The notes beneath the pieces are model-generated. The model was not told where the DNA came from. It did no database searches and was given only the letters and a program-made list of their open reading frames with translations. The position numbers were made by a program, and so were the translations under genes. 15,153 nucleotides of DNA. It comes from Verrucomicrobia bacterium UBA6354 (GTDB lineage: Bacteria > Verrucomicrobiota > Kiritimatiellia > RFP12 > UBA1067). Shown piece after piece: positions 7,340 through 14,635 of the stretch. Within the stretch, counting starts at the first letter, position 1. Each line of letters begins with the position of its first letter. The stretch spans positions 1-15,153 of the forward strand of contig DJRS01000150.1 in NCBI GenBank assembly GCA_002440145.1, given 5' to 3'.

Positions 7340-8704
7340 ATGAACAAAAAGAATGTCTATCGTCCGCTTGAGGACTACTGCGCCGGGTACATGCGCTATC
7401 TCGGGATCGCCAAAACGGAGCGCCGGAGCTACGCCGAAAGCATCCGCCTTTTGCGGGAGGCGGGCTTCAAGGAACTGGATTCCTTCAAGACGCTCAAGAA
7501 GGGCGACAAGGTCTACCGGGGATACGAGGACCGCACGCTCATGGCCGCCGTCGTCGGGAGCGAATCGATCGCCAAGGCCGGGCTGAAGATCGTGGGCGGA
7601 CACACGGACGCGCCGCGGCTCGACCTCAAGCCGAAACCGCTCTACGAGAAGGGCGGCTACGTCTATTTCGATTGCCACATCTACGGCGGGATCAAAAAGT
7701 ACCAGTGGCTTGTCCTGCCGCTCGCGCTCTACGGAACCATCGTGCGCAAGGACGGAACGAAGGTCCAGGTCGAGGTCGGGGACAAGCCGGGCGACCCCGT
7801 GTTCATGATCAGCGACATTCTGCCGCACCTCGGCTACGACCAGGCGAAGAAGACGCGCGACGAATTCTTCCCGGCCGAGGATCTGGACGTCCTCGCGTGG
7901 ACGACGCCGGCGAAGGACGGGAAGCCCGAAGCGGACAAGGCGGACAAAGCGGGGCTCGTCGCCTATTTGAAAAAGGCGTACGACGTGACGGAAGAGGACC
8001 TTCTCAGCGCGGAACTGGAGATCGTGCCGGCGGGAATGCCGCGCGAAGTGGGGTTCGACCGTGCGCTGATCGCCGGCTACGGGCACGACGACCGTGTGTG
8101 CTCGTTTGCGGGGCTGCAGGCGCTCTTGGACGCCGCGGACGAGATTCCCGTCCAGACGGCCGCGATTCTCATGTGCGACAAGGAAGAAATCGGGTCCGTC
8201 GGTTCGACGGGCATGACGTCCAGCTTCTTCGAGAACACGGTCGCCGAGCTCATCGAACGCCAGGAAAAGAATGCGAAGGACATTCTCGTCCGCCGCGCGC
8301 TCGAGAAGAGTTCCATGCTCTCGGCAGACGTGACGGCGGTGGCCGATCCGCACTTCCCGGACGTCGATTCGACCGGAAACGCCGCCAAATTCCACAAGGG
8401 TCCGGCGGCTTCCAAGTACACGGGCGGAACCTCCAAGGGCGGAGCGAGCGACTGCTCGCCCGAGTTCGTGGCGACGATCCGCCGCATCATGGACGAGGGC
8501 GAGGTCGTCTGGCAGATGGCCGAACTGGGCAAGATGGAGAAGGGCGGCGGCGGCACGATCGCCCAGTACATGGCGCGTTTCGGCATGAAGGTCCTCGACA
8601 TGGGGACGCCGCTTCTGAACATGCATGCGCCTTGGGAGCTCGCCTCCAAGTTCGACGCCTGGCAGACCTATCGTGCCTATTCGGCCTATTTGCGGGCGCG
8701 CTAG
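7340..8704 (+). CDS. apeA: M18-family aminopeptidase (aminopeptidase 1 type)
   Basis: A 454-residue cytoplasmic metallo-aminopeptidase of family M18, which removes N-terminal (often acidic) residues using two metal ions. Visible site residues are H88 (GGHTDAPRLDLKP), D250 or D251 (GHDDRVC), E282/E283 (CDKEEIGSVGSTG), D330 (LSADV) and H429 (LNMHAPWELASK). The segment HIYGGIKKYQW (113-123) is characteristic of the branch annotated as aminopeptidase 1, so apeA is a better symbol than apeB. The length is normal and nothing is truncated. AAGGA (7326-7330) precedes the ATG by 9 bases. The gap after batA is only 29 bases and lacks a terminator or an obvious promoter, so it probably belongs to the same transcript. 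Its link to the Bat module is otherwise unclear. Confidence 0.93.
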   Translation: MNKKNVYRPLEDYCAGYMRYLGIAKTERRSYAESIRLLREAGFKELDSFKTLKKGDKVYRGYEDRTLMAAVVGSESIAKAGLKIVGGHTDAPRLDLKPKPLYEKGGYVYFDCHIYGGIKKYQWLVLPLALYGTIVRKDGTKVQVEVGDKPGDPVFMISDILPHLGYDQAKKTRDEFFPAEDLDVLAWTTPAKDGKPEADKADKAGLVAYLKKAYDVTEEDLLSAELEIVPAGMPREVGFDRALIAGYGHDDRVCSFAGLQALLDAADEIPVQTAAILMCDKEEIGSVGSTGMTSSFFENTVAELIERQEKNAKDILVRRALEKSSMLSADVTAVADPHFPDVDSTGNAAKFHKGPAASKYTGGTSKGGASDCSPEFVATIRRIMDEGEVVWQMAELGKMEKGGGGTIAQYMARFGMKVLDMGTPLLNMHAPWELASKFDAWQTYRAYSAYLRAR

Positions 8705-8715
8705 GGCTATTGCGC

Positions 8716-8745
8716 TTGCCAAGACAGCGTCAGGTATGATATAAT
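8716..8745 (+). promoter_or_regulatory. Promoter of secG
   Basis: TTGCCA (8716-8721) and a perfect TATAAT (8740-8745) are separated by 18 bases, with TGA immediately before the -10 (an extended -10). It lies 12 bases after the stop of the aminopeptidase gene. The leader to the secG ATG at 8777 is about 25 bases and contains GAAAGG (8762-8767). This is the best-formed promoter in the window. Confidence 0.85.
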
Positions 8746-8776
8746 GTACCGAAATACGTGAGAAAGGTTGAAAGAA

Positions 8777-9130
8777 ATGAGCATCCTGATTGGATTTCTG
8801 TATGTGGTTGAAGTGGTCGTCTGCCTGCTTTTGGCGCTTGTCGTCATGTTGCAGAAGCCGAAAGAAGGCGGCCTGGGCGGGATCGCGGGCGCGAGCGCGC
8901 TCGAGGCTTCGCTTGGCGCGGACGCCGGCAACGTGCTGATCAAGACGACGGCCGTTCTGGGCGCCGTGTTCCTTTTGAACACGTTGATTCTCGCGCGCCT
9001 GACCTCGACGCCGACGTCGGGCAGCGTGGTCGCGGGCGAGGAATACGCCGCGCCCGTCCAGGAGACGCCTGTCGCTCCGGCTCCGGCCGTTCCGGCGGCT
9101 CCGGCGCCCGCCGCACCCGAGGCGAAGTGA
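8777..9130 (+). CDS. secG: Protein translocase subunit SecG
   Basis: A 117-residue inner-membrane subunit of the SecYEG channel that assists SecA-driven export. Two membrane helices (about 4-24 and 53-73) flank the conserved cytoplasmic loop MLQKPKEGGLGGIAG (24-38). After the second helix the protein carries a Pro/Ala-rich tail (about 95-117), a common low-complexity extension in SecG. I chose ATG 8777 over an in-frame TTG at 8768 because GAAAGG (8762-8767) is well spaced for it and the hydrophobic helix starts right after. It has its own promoter and is coupled to the next gene by a TGATG one-base overlap, so the epimerase is co-expressed with it although the functions are unrelated. Confidence 0.93.
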   Translation: MSILIGFLYVVEVVVCLLLALVVMLQKPKEGGLGGIAGASALEASLGADAGNVLIKTTAVLGAVFLLNTLILARLTSTPTSGSVVAGEEYAAPVQETPVAPAPAVPAAPAPAAPEAK

Positions 9131-10173
9131 TGAAAGTCCTCGTCACCGGGGGCTCGGGGTTCCTGGGCATCAATCTCGTCCGCTTCCTCCATGCGCAAGG
9201 CGTGGAGGAAGTGCGCGTTTTGGATATCGCCGATTTCGATTATCCGGAGAAGTCCGAGCCCTGGCTCAAGTTCACGAAAGGCGACGTGCGGGACGTGTCC
9301 GCGGTGGAGCGTGCGACGGAAGGGTGCGATGTCGTCGTGCATTGCGCCGCGGCGCTTCCTCTCTACAGCGCGGAAGACATCTGGACGACGGAAGTGGACG
9401 GTTGCCGCAATGTGCTCGCCGCCGCGCGCAAGTACAAGCTGGACCGTATGATCCAGATTTCGTCCACGGCGGTCTATGGCGTACCGAAGAAACATCCGAT
9501 CTACGAGGATGATCCGCTCGTGGGGGTCGGTCCGTACGGCCACGCCAAGATCGAGGCGGAGAAATTGTGCCGCGCGGCGATTGCGGACGGTTTCTGCGTG
9601 TCGATCATCCGTCCGAAGAGTTTCGTGGGGCCCGAGCGGCTGGGCGTTTTCGCGCTGTTCTACGACTGGGCGTATACGGGACACGGCTTCCCGATGATCG
9701 GCAGCGGGAAGAACCGCTACCAGCTGATGGACGTGGACGACCTCGACCAGGCGATCTGGCGGGCGATGATCTGCCCGAAGGATGTCGTGGCCACGGCCTT
9801 CAATATCGGCGCGAAAGAATTCACGACGATGAAAGAGGACTACCAGGCGGTGCTGGACCGCGCGGGGCACGGCAAGAAGATCGTCGGCATGCCGGTCAAG
9901 CCGCTCATCTTCATTCTGCGCATTCTCGAGAAGCTGCATCTCTCGCCGCTGTATCCGTGGGTCTACGAGACGGCCAGCACCGATTCGTTCGTTTCGATCG
10001 AGAAGGCCGAGAAGCTGCTGGATTACAAACCGCGCTACTCCAACAAGCAGGCCCTGGTGCGCAATTACGACTGGTACGTCGCGCACCTGGACGACTTCAA
10101 GGGGAAAAGCGGCGTCTCTCACCGCGTCCCGTGGAAGCAGGGGCTTTTGGCGGCGGCGAAATATTTCTTCTGA
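9130..10173 (+). CDS. NAD-dependent epimerase/dehydratase (extended SDR)
   Basis: A 347-residue extended short-chain dehydrogenase/reductase. The Rossmann nucleotide-binding motif is TGGSGFLG (6-13), an acidic residue at the end of the second strand is D32 (VLDIADF), HCAAALP (71-77) matches the usual HxAA segment, and the catalytic Ser-Tyr-Lys set is S111 or S112 (ISSTAVYG), Y136 and K140 (YGHAK). Members act on nucleotide sugars or, in the 3-beta-HSD-like branch, on hydrophobic alcohols. The substrate cannot be assigned; the hydrophobic KPLIFILRILEKLHLSPLYP stretch and the acidic D32 (favouring NAD) are the only hints. Start ATG 9130 overlaps the secG stop by one base, and GAGG (9119-9122) precedes it. 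An in-frame GTG at 9127 would add just one residue. Confidence 0.88.
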   Translation: MKVLVTGGSGFLGINLVRFLHAQGVEEVRVLDIADFDYPEKSEPWLKFTKGDVRDVSAVERATEGCDVVVHCAAALPLYSAEDIWTTEVDGCRNVLAAARKYKLDRMIQISSTAVYGVPKKHPIYEDDPLVGVGPYGHAKIEAEKLCRAAIADGFCVSIIRPKSFVGPERLGVFALFYDWAYTGHGFPMIGSGKNRYQLMDVDDLDQAIWRAMICPKDVVATAFNIGAKEFTTMKEDYQAVLDRAGHGKKIVGMPVKPLIFILRILEKLHLSPLYPWVYETASTDSFVSIEKAEKLLDYKPRYSNKQALVRNYDWYVAHLDDFKGKSGVSHRVPWKQGLLAAAKYFF

Positions 10174-10175
10174 TC

Positions 10176-10205
10176 GCGGTTTGCCGCGCGGTGGCGCGGC
10201 GCCGC
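10176..10205 (+). other. Strong GC hairpin between the epimerase and exonuclease genes
   Basis: A perfect 7-bp stem, GCCGCGC (10183-10189) and GCGCGGC (10194-10200) with loop GGTG, can be extended by GCGG (10176-10179) pairing with CCGC (10202-10205) across a small internal loop. It begins two bases after the epimerase stop and is followed by AAAAGTTTCC, not a T-tract. It may be an attenuating or 3'-stabilising structure that separates the secG-epimerase transcript from the downstream genes; it is not a standard intrinsic terminator. Confidence 0.5.
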
Positions 10206-10227
10206 AAAAGTTTCCGGCATCCGCCAC

Positions 10228-10707
10228 ATGGAATTTGTTGCGATAGACTTCGAGACTACGGGCTACGAGAACGGAGGCGCCAACGAGCCCTGGCAGCTGG
10301 GCGCGGCGGTCGTGCGGGACTTTCGGATCGTCGAAACCCACGAATGGTTCTTCGGTACTTCGCTCACGCCCGAAGCGGAGCCCCTCATGGCGCAGTGGGA
10401 CGCGTTCTATCCCGTCCTGGCCGGGCGCCGCCTCGTGGCGCACAACATCGCGACCGAGCGGACGATTCTGACGCGGATCGCGCCCTTGACCAAGTGGGGA
10501 CCGTGGGTCGACACTCTCAAGCTGGCGCGTGCGCGCTATCCGCGCCTGCCGAGCTATGCGCTGGGCGAACTCTGCGCGATGTTCGGGTGCGTCCCCCAGA
10601 TGGAGGGGCGCACGTGGCACGACGGTCTCTACGATGCCGTCGCCTGCGCCGGACTGGCTTTGCACATCGCGGCGTGGGATTTCGCCGCGGAGGGACTCGC
10701 ATGCTGA
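10228..10707 (+). CDS. Small DEDDh-family 3'-5' exonuclease
   Basis: A 159-residue single-domain protein of the DnaQ-like DEDDh exonuclease fold, which degrades DNA or RNA from the 3' end. Motif I is AIDFETTG (D7, E9), motif II is VAHNIATERTIL (70-81) and motif III is HDGLYDA (H131, D136). The length matches free-standing epsilon-like exonucleases. In most members the residue at position 77 is Asp (HNxxFD); here it is Glu (HNIATE), a conservative change in a metal-ligand motif. PWVDTLKLAR (92-101) is also typical. The ATG at 10228 has no recognisable Shine-Dalgarno, so initiation may be weak. The last 7 bases overlap the transporter gene. Whether it proofreads, repairs or processes RNA cannot be told; no partner polymerase gene is nearby. 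Confidence 0.82.
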   Translation: MEFVAIDFETTGYENGGANEPWQLGAAVVRDFRIVETHEWFFGTSLTPEAEPLMAQWDAFYPVLAGRRLVAHNIATERTILTRIAPLTKWGPWVDTLKLARARYPRLPSYALGELCAMFGCVPQMEGRTWHDGLYDAVACAGLALHIAAWDFAAEGLAC

Positions 10708-11855
10708 AGACGCTCGCCATCCTCTTTTTCGAGATGTTCAAGATCTCCCTGTTCGTCCTCGGGGGCGGCTTCGCGATCATTGCGGTGGCGGACGACGTCT
10801 TTTCGCGCAAGCTCAAGTGGACGGCCGAAGGCGAACTGCTGGGGCACCTGCCCGTCTTCCAGATGGTGCCCGGGCTCATCGCGGGCAATACGGCCATCTA
10901 TGTCGGCAACAAGGTCGCGGGCGCCGCCGGCGCGGCGGTCGGTCTCGCGGCGGTGGCCCTGCCCAGCCTTGTCATCTTCCTTTTCGTTTCGGCCGGGTAC
11001 GGCGCGTTGCCGTTGGACGACGTCTGGCTGAACGCCGCCTTCGTCGGCTTGCGCGCGGCCCTGACGGGAATTGTCGCGGCGACGATGGTTCGTTCCTGGA
11101 CGAAGTGCGTCAAGAGTGCCTGCGATTATGTGGTTTTGGTCCTGTCCGCCTGTGCGATCGGCATTTGCCGCGTGAACCCCGCGCTCGTCCTTGTTGCGGC
11201 GCTTTTGGCGGGCATCGTGCGGCGGTTCCTTTCGGACGCCCTTTCCGTGCGCAGGAATACGCGCGTTTTCGGTTCGTTTGCCTTCATTCCGCTCCTCTTC
11301 CTGAAATACGGCGCTTTGTGTTTCGGCGGCGGCTATGTGCTGGTGCCGTTCTACCTCCGCGATTTCGTCGGCCCGGCCGCGCCCTACCTGCAGCTCGCGC
11401 CGGACGAATTCTCCAACTTGATGGCGCTGACCCAGATGACGCCCGGGCCGATCGGCATCAACGCCGCGACGTTCTTCGGCTATCGCATGGGGGGCGTGGG
11501 GGGCGCGATCGTCGCGACGGCCTGCCTCCTGCTGCCGAGCTACTTCTTCCTCCTGCTCGCTTTGCGGTCGCTGGAGAAGTTCAAATCGAGCCGCCTGGTG
11601 CAAGGCATGCTCGAAGGCGTGCGCCCGGCGACGGTGTCCCTCATGGCGGTGGCCCTTTGGGCGTTTCTGTCCATGAGCGTATGGGACGTCTCGTCGCGTC
11701 CACATGTCTCGTGGTGCACGTTTACCCCGGCGAACGTCAATCCCGTCGCCTTGGCCCTCGCCGTCGCCGCGGGCGTCCTGGCCTGGCGCAAGACGCTTCC
11801 CGTCATGCGACTCGTCTTTCTGTGCGCGCTCGCGGCGCTTGTCTTGCGGGCCTAG
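10701..11855 (+). CDS. chrA: Two-domain chromate-family (CHR) transporter
   Basis: A 384-residue polytopic membrane protein of the chromate ion transporter family, built of two homologous halves. The first half has LFVLGGGFAIIAV (17-29) and QMVPGLIAGNTAIYVGNKVAG (54-74). The second has the canonical CFGGGYVLVPF (207-217) and QMTPGPIGINAATFFGYRMGG (245-265). About ten or more hydrophobic stretches are visible. Both halves carry a GGG motif like the short-chain CHR proteins, which usually work as gene pairs, suggesting a fusion of such a pair. Family members have been linked to chromate efflux, but many bacteria without chromate exposure carry them, so the true substrate may be another oxyanion. 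GGAGGG (10689-10694) precedes the ATG by 6 bases and the gene overlaps the exonuclease stop by 7. Confidence 0.88.
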   Translation: MLKTLAILFFEMFKISLFVLGGGFAIIAVADDVFSRKLKWTAEGELLGHLPVFQMVPGLIAGNTAIYVGNKVAGAAGAAVGLAAVALPSLVIFLFVSAGYGALPLDDVWLNAAFVGLRAALTGIVAATMVRSWTKCVKSACDYVVLVLSACAIGICRVNPALVLVAALLAGIVRRFLSDALSVRRNTRVFGSFAFIPLLFLKYGALCFGGGYVLVPFYLRDFVGPAAPYLQLAPDEFSNLMALTQMTPGPIGINAATFFGYRMGGVGGAIVATACLLLPSYFFLLLALRSLEKFKSSRLVQGMLEGVRPATVSLMAVALWAFLSMSVWDVSSRPHVSWCTFTPANVNPVALALAVAAGVLAWRKTLPVMRLVFLCALAALVLRA

Positions 11856-11884
11856 CGAACCTTTGAGGGGCCTCTGTCGTTTAT

Positions 11885-11889
11885 GGGAG
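11885..11889 (+). promoter_or_regulatory. Shine-Dalgarno that favours a GTG start at 11897
   Basis: GGGAG ends one base before an ATG at 11891, too close to serve it, but 7 bases before an in-frame GTG at 11897. I therefore place the start of the U32-like gene at 11897. A further in-frame ATG at 11924 lies before the first conserved residues and cannot be excluded. Confidence 0.5.
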
Positions 11890-11896
11890 TATGACT

Positions 11897-12988
11897 GTGA
11901 ACACATCTAATGCGAAAAAGACAATGCCCGCCGCCCCGCGGCGCACCCTGGCCGTCGGCTGGTTCGACAATTTTCCGTTCCAGGACGCCTGTGCGCCCTG
12001 GCTCGGGCGCATCAAGGAGGTCTTTTTCGCCTGGCCGGGCGTCCGCGCGAGCCGTCCGATGGCGGAATGGACGCCTGAACGCCGCGCCCGGCTCGTAGCC
12101 GACCTCAAGTGGGCGCGCGCGCACGGCGTCCAGCTCGACACCATCTTCAACGTGACTTGCTATGGCGACGTCTCCCTTTCCGTCGAATTGGCGGATCGTG
12201 TGGACGCGGCCCTGCGCGAAATGGCGGCGGAAGACCTCCTCCCCGAACATCTCACGACGGCTTCGCCTTTCATCGCCGCGGTCGTGCGCAAGCGTTGGCC
12301 CGCCGTCAAGTTGCGCCTCAGCATCAACATGGACATCTCGACGCCAATCGCGCTGTCCTACATGGACGAGCTTTACGATTCTTTCTACGCCGGACGCAAC
12401 GCCCACCGCCGCCTGGACTACGTCGCCCGCATGGCGGACTGGGCCCACGCCCGCGGAAAGGAAATCGGCCTTCAGGCGAACGTGGGCTGTCTGCGCGACT
12501 GTCCCTTCCATCTCTTCCACAACAACCTGCACGGACACAATCGCATGGGGCAGTCCGCCGCGGGCGCGGCGTTCGGTTTCTCGGTCTTCCGCTGCCGCAC
12601 GCACTACGAGCGCGGCAATTACACGGACTTCCTGCGCGCCATCTGGATCCGCCCGGAAGATCTGCCGCGCTACGAGCGGCATGTGGACGTCGTGAAGCTC
12701 GCCACGCGCCGCCATCCCATCCCGTCGCAGGTGATCGCCGCCTATGCGTCCTACTCGTATGCGGGCGACGTGGCGGCCCTGACCGACCCCTGCTTCCGGT
12801 TTCCGTTCATTGTCGACAATGCCGCGCTCGGGAAGTCCCCGCTCTGGCCCGCCGTGCGCGATTGTCCGCACGCGTCGGACTGCGCGCAGTGCGGGAAATG
12901 CGCGGCGCTTTGGGCGGAAGTCGCGCGTCCCCGCCCGGCGCAGGCGGACGGACTCACCCAAGCCTTCACTTCGTTCTTCAAAGGATGA
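11897..12988 (+). CDS. U32 peptidase-like Cys-rich protein, probable Fe-S
   Basis: A 363-residue soluble protein that I cannot assign to a characterised enzyme. Its pattern (alternating beta strands and helices, TIFNVTCYG, TTASPFIAAVV, LRLSINMDIS, ELYDSFYAGRNAHRRL, IGLQANVGCLRDCPFHLFHN) resembles the TIM-barrel part of U32-family proteins, several of which are Fe-S proteins in tRNA or quinone hydroxylation, not peptidases. Cysteines are arranged as CLRDC (198 and 202), C233, C299 and a C-terminal CX5CX2CX2C cluster (323, 329, 332, 335), enough for one or two iron-sulfur clusters. His residues follow the first pair (HLFHNNLHGHN). It overlaps the radical SAM gene by 4 bases (ATGA), so the two are translated together, which suggests joint action. 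The GTG start is chosen from the ribosome binding site. Confidence 0.65.
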   Translation: MNTSNAKKTMPAAPRRTLAVGWFDNFPFQDACAPWLGRIKEVFFAWPGVRASRPMAEWTPERRARLVADLKWARAHGVQLDTIFNVTCYGDVSLSVELADRVDAALREMAAEDLLPEHLTTASPFIAAVVRKRWPAVKLRLSINMDISTPIALSYMDELYDSFYAGRNAHRRLDYVARMADWAHARGKEIGLQANVGCLRDCPFHLFHNNLHGHNRMGQSAAGAAFGFSVFRCRTHYERGNYTDFLRAIWIRPEDLPRYERHVDVVKLATRRHPIPSQVIAAYASYSYAGDVAALTDPCFRFPFIVDNAALGKSPLWPAVRDCPHASDCAQCGKCAALWAEVARPRPAQADGLTQAFTSFFKG

Positions 12989-14532
12989 AGCGCCCCCGCT
13001 ATCTCTTCCTGACCCCGCCGCTCGTGCAGACCAACGCGCCGTACCCCACGACGATGCACCTCGTCGGATTCCTGCGCGCGCACGGCATCGCGGCGGAACA
13101 GCGCGACCTGTCCATTGGAGTGGTCCGGGACGTTCTCCTCGAATATGGCGGAGACGAGGCGGAACAGCTCCTGGAGCTTCTCTCCGGCGACGCCCCGGCG
13201 GACGCGAAAGTGGAGGCGTCCGCCTGGATAGAGGACCTGGCGCGGCGCATCCGCGACGAGATAGACCCGGCGTTCGGCTTTTCCCGCTACGCCGCGCGCA
13301 TCAGCGCGAACGCGTCGGACTTCGGGCAGGTCGAACGCCAGATCCGCCGCCGCGGCGTGATGGACGGCTTCCTCGAACGGCGCCTGGAGCAGGCGATCGC
13401 CGAGACGCGCCCGACCGCGATCGGCGTGACGTGCCCGTTCCCCGGGACGCTGGTGGGCGCCTTCAAGATCGCCGCCTGGGTCAAGGCGCACCATCCCGCG
13501 ATCCGCCTCCTTCTGGGCGGCGGGTTCGTCTCGACCGAACTGCGCGAGATGACGGATTCGCGTCCGCGGCGGTACTTCGACGACTTCATACTCGACGAGG
13601 GCTACCGCCATTTCGTCCCCGAAGGGACGCCGATACCCGTCTTTGTCGAGCCGAGCTACGAGGGGATTTCCTGGGACGATTATTTCGACGTCGTCGAGAC
13701 GGCGAATCCCATGCACCGGCTGTGGAGCGTCGGGCGCTGGATCAAGCTCCAGATGGCGCGCGGATGCTACTGGCACAAGTGCGCCTTCTGCGACGTGCAC
13801 TTGCCCTACATCAAGTGCTTCGAAATGCCCGACGCCGTCCGGATCGTGGACGCGATGGAGCGGCTCGGCCGGCATGCCCGGGGCCGGGCGGGCTTCCATT
13901 TCGTCGACGAAGCCATGCCGCCCGCGCTGATTCGCCGCGTTTCGGAGGAGATCGTCCGCCGCGGACTCGCCGTCTCCTGGTGGGGGAACGTGCGCTTTGA
14001 CACGTCGTTTACCCCCGAACTTTGCCGGCTCATGGCGCGTGCCGGGTGCATCGCAGTGACGGGCGGGCTCGAATGCGCCAACGATCGCCTCCTCGCGCTC
14101 ATGAACAAGGGCATTACGCTCGAATCCGCCCGGCAGGCCTTGGAGGCGTTCCATGCCGCGGGCATCATGGTGCACGCCTATCTGATGTACGGCTTCCCGA
14201 CCGAAACGGAGGCGGAAGCCTTCGGCGCGCTCGGCTACGTCCGCAATCTCTTCCGGGCGGACCTCGTGCAGAGCGCCTTCTGGCACCGCTTCGCCTTGAC
14301 GGTGCACTCGCCCATCGCACGCGAAACGGACCGCTTCGGCATCAAGCCCGTCCGGAAGCGTCCGCGCAAGCGCCTCTTCTGCCGGAACGAAATCCCCTTT
14401 ACTGAACCTTCCGCGCCGGATTGGACGACAATCGGCCGCGCTCTCGACCTGGCGCTCGCGAACTACCTGGAAGGGCGGGGCCTTTCGAAGAGCATGGCTT
14501 TCTGGAAGCGCGCGGCCCAAACGCCGCGCTGA
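12985..14532 (+). CDS. B12-binding domain radical SAM protein
   Basis: A 515-residue protein with an N-terminal cobalamin-binding-like domain and a radical SAM core. The N-terminal part starts with LFLTPPLVQTNAPYP (7-21) and contains DLSIG (41-45) in place of the His-bearing DxHxxG, IGVTCPFPGTLVGAF (146-160) and LLLGGGFVS (175-183), the usual layout of B12 radical SAM proteins. The core has ARGCYWHKCAFCD (258-270): C261, C266 and C269 ligate the SAM-binding cluster in a CX4CX2C spacing, not the usual CX3CX2C. Further radical SAM segments are FHFVDEA (304-310), WGNVRFD (333-339), TGGLECANDRLLALMNKGI (359-377) and AYLMYGFPTET (398-408). The reaction is unknown; B12 members include methyltransferases and ring-forming enzymes. 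It is coupled by a 4-base overlap to the U32-like gene. Confidence 0.88.
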   Translation: MKRPRYLFLTPPLVQTNAPYPTTMHLVGFLRAHGIAAEQRDLSIGVVRDVLLEYGGDEAEQLLELLSGDAPADAKVEASAWIEDLARRIRDEIDPAFGFSRYAARISANASDFGQVERQIRRRGVMDGFLERRLEQAIAETRPTAIGVTCPFPGTLVGAFKIAAWVKAHHPAIRLLLGGGFVSTELREMTDSRPRRYFDDFILDEGYRHFVPEGTPIPVFVEPSYEGISWDDYFDVVETANPMHRLWSVGRWIKLQMARGCYWHKCAFCDVHLPYIKCFEMPDAVRIVDAMERLGRHARGRAGFHFVDEAMPPALIRRVSEEIVRRGLAVSWWGNVRFDTSFTPELCRLMARAGCIAVTGGLECANDRLLALMNKGITLESARQALEAFHAAGIMVHAYLMYGFPTETEAEAFGALGYVRNLFRADLVQSAFWHRFALTVHSPIARETDRFGIKPVRKRPRKRLFCRNEIPFTEPSAPDWTTIGRALDLALANYLEGRGLSKSMAFWKRAAQTPR

Positions 14533-14598
14533 CGGACGAAAATCAGTCTTTCCTCACGGTCGAAATCCGTTCCTTCGCCCCCAAAAAACCAAACCCCA

Positions 14599-14612
14599 GC
14601 GGAGTTTTCCGC
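14599..14612 (-). terminator. Small hairpin with T-rich tract on the minus strand
   Basis: GCGGA and TCCGC form a 5-bp stem with a 4-base loop. Read on the minus strand it is followed by TGGGGTTTGGTTTTTT, a T-rich run. It could stop transcription arriving from the right on the minus strand. The stem is short and no minus-strand gene was found, so support is slight. Confidence 0.2.
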
Positions 14613-14635
14613 CGGAGGGTGCGTTACGCGTGTAC

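Noticed and set aside
8707..10665. Long minus-strand open frame opposite secG, the epimerase and the exonuclease
   Set aside because: Its composition is that of a shadow frame and three recognisable genes with promoters or overlaps occupy the + strand.
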